Shown piece after piece: positions 63,871 to 64,000 of a stretch of DNA of 64,000 nt; position 1 is the stretch's first letter; each line of letters begins with the position of its first letter. Both the position numbers and the translations under genes were made by a program. The DNA is from Pseudomonas putida. Its GTDB lineage: Bacteria; Pseudomonadota; Gammaproteobacteria; Pseudomonadales; Pseudomonadaceae. The notes beneath the pieces were generated by a model that did not search any database, had not been told where the DNA came from, and saw only the letters and a list, made by a program, of their open reading frames with translations. The stretch spans positions 2,299,501 to 2,363,500 of the forward strand of contig CP047152.1 of assembly GCA_041879295.1 (NCBI GenBank), read 5' to 3'.

Positions 63871-64000
63871 CAGGCTTGCTCCCCCTGGGCCAGATCATGC
63901 ACGGCGGCATGGATGGCGTTGTAGGTGCCGCAGCGGCACAGGTTGACCATGGCTGCATCGATCTGCGCATCGCTAGGTTTGGGCGTGTGCTTGAGCAGCG
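63870..64000 (-). CDS. (2Fe-2S) subunit of the molybdenum hydroxylase (partial)
   Basis: Only the last 43 residues are in the window. VNLCRCGTYNAIHAAVHDLA holds the C-R-C pair of the second [2Fe-2S] site as in IorA and related small subunits. The stop overlaps the ATG of the large subunit (TGATG), so translation is coupled. The rest lies beyond the right edge. Confidence 0.9.
   Translation of the reverse strand, partial: LLKHTPKPSDAQIDAAMVNLCRCGTYNAIHAAVHDLAQGEQA

Overview
The window looks like a Pseudomonas putida-group chromosome. Positions 28,700-64,000 are GC-rich and carry typical pseudomonad genes: a type-2 argC, an OprD-family porin, a BCCT transporter, LysE exporters, a chemoreceptor, an isoquinoline-oxidoreductase-type molybdoenzyme, and many REP palindromes. 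Positions 1-28,700 are a patchwork of lower and mixed GC, rich in small hypothetical genes, insertion sequences and broken genes. I read this left part as one or more mobile islands.

Island, 1-28,700. The left edge has a large serine recombinase and two ParB-like proteins in one overlapping operon, with a small divergent gene beside it. Next come an IS630-derived miniature element, an IS256-family element (8-bp target duplication) that splits a small gene, an MvaT/H-NS-like silencer, an XRE regulator, a DUF4041 plus GIY-YIG protein, and a fused ABC-ATPase/TOPRIM protein. The last two are likely anti-phage or anti-plasmid functions. After these lie a metallophosphoesterase, a DUF3800 protein, a four-helix membrane protein and an IS3-family element. 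Frameshifted genes and an mvaT relic sit between them. The island ends with three genes that match the gamma-mobile-trio (GMT) module: recombinase GmtY, long integrase GmtZ and small GmtX. About 600 bp after gmtX, the nicotinate phosphoribosyltransferase gene pncB breaks off inside its conserved G-L-R-H-D-S-G-D-P motif. The element therefore appears to have inserted into pncB; the missing 3' part of pncB is not in the window.

Core side, 28,700-31,060. The truncated pncB follows pncA (nicotinamidase) in one operon. A NUDIX-type regulator of the NrtR kind is divergent from it.

Catabolic cluster, 31,160-48,130. An LLM-class flavin monooxygenase, two flavin reductases, an alpha/beta hydrolase, an aldehyde dehydrogenase, a carboxymuconolactone-decarboxylase-like protein, an amino-acid-synthesis-family (PF06684) protein, two NCS1 permeases, a TonB receptor and a GntR/FCD regulator form a Rut-like set. 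It suggests uptake and oxidative ring opening of an N-heterocycle that I cannot name. A shared 14-bp motif (GGWATACCRTAATA type) lies before four of the transcription units, including the TonB receptor, and probably is the GntR operator. Lrp/LysE, a hybrid histidine kinase and a NUDIX hydrolase lie between the two halves.

From 48,180 to the end there are ordinary chromosomal genes: chemoreceptor, acetyltransferase, argC with divergent LysR, SH3 protein, porin, VOC protein, BCCT transporter, small proteins, LysE, a periplasmic binding protein and a three-subunit molybdenum hydroxylase with a cytochrome c partner, cut by the right edge. No rRNA, tRNA or CRISPR array was seen.
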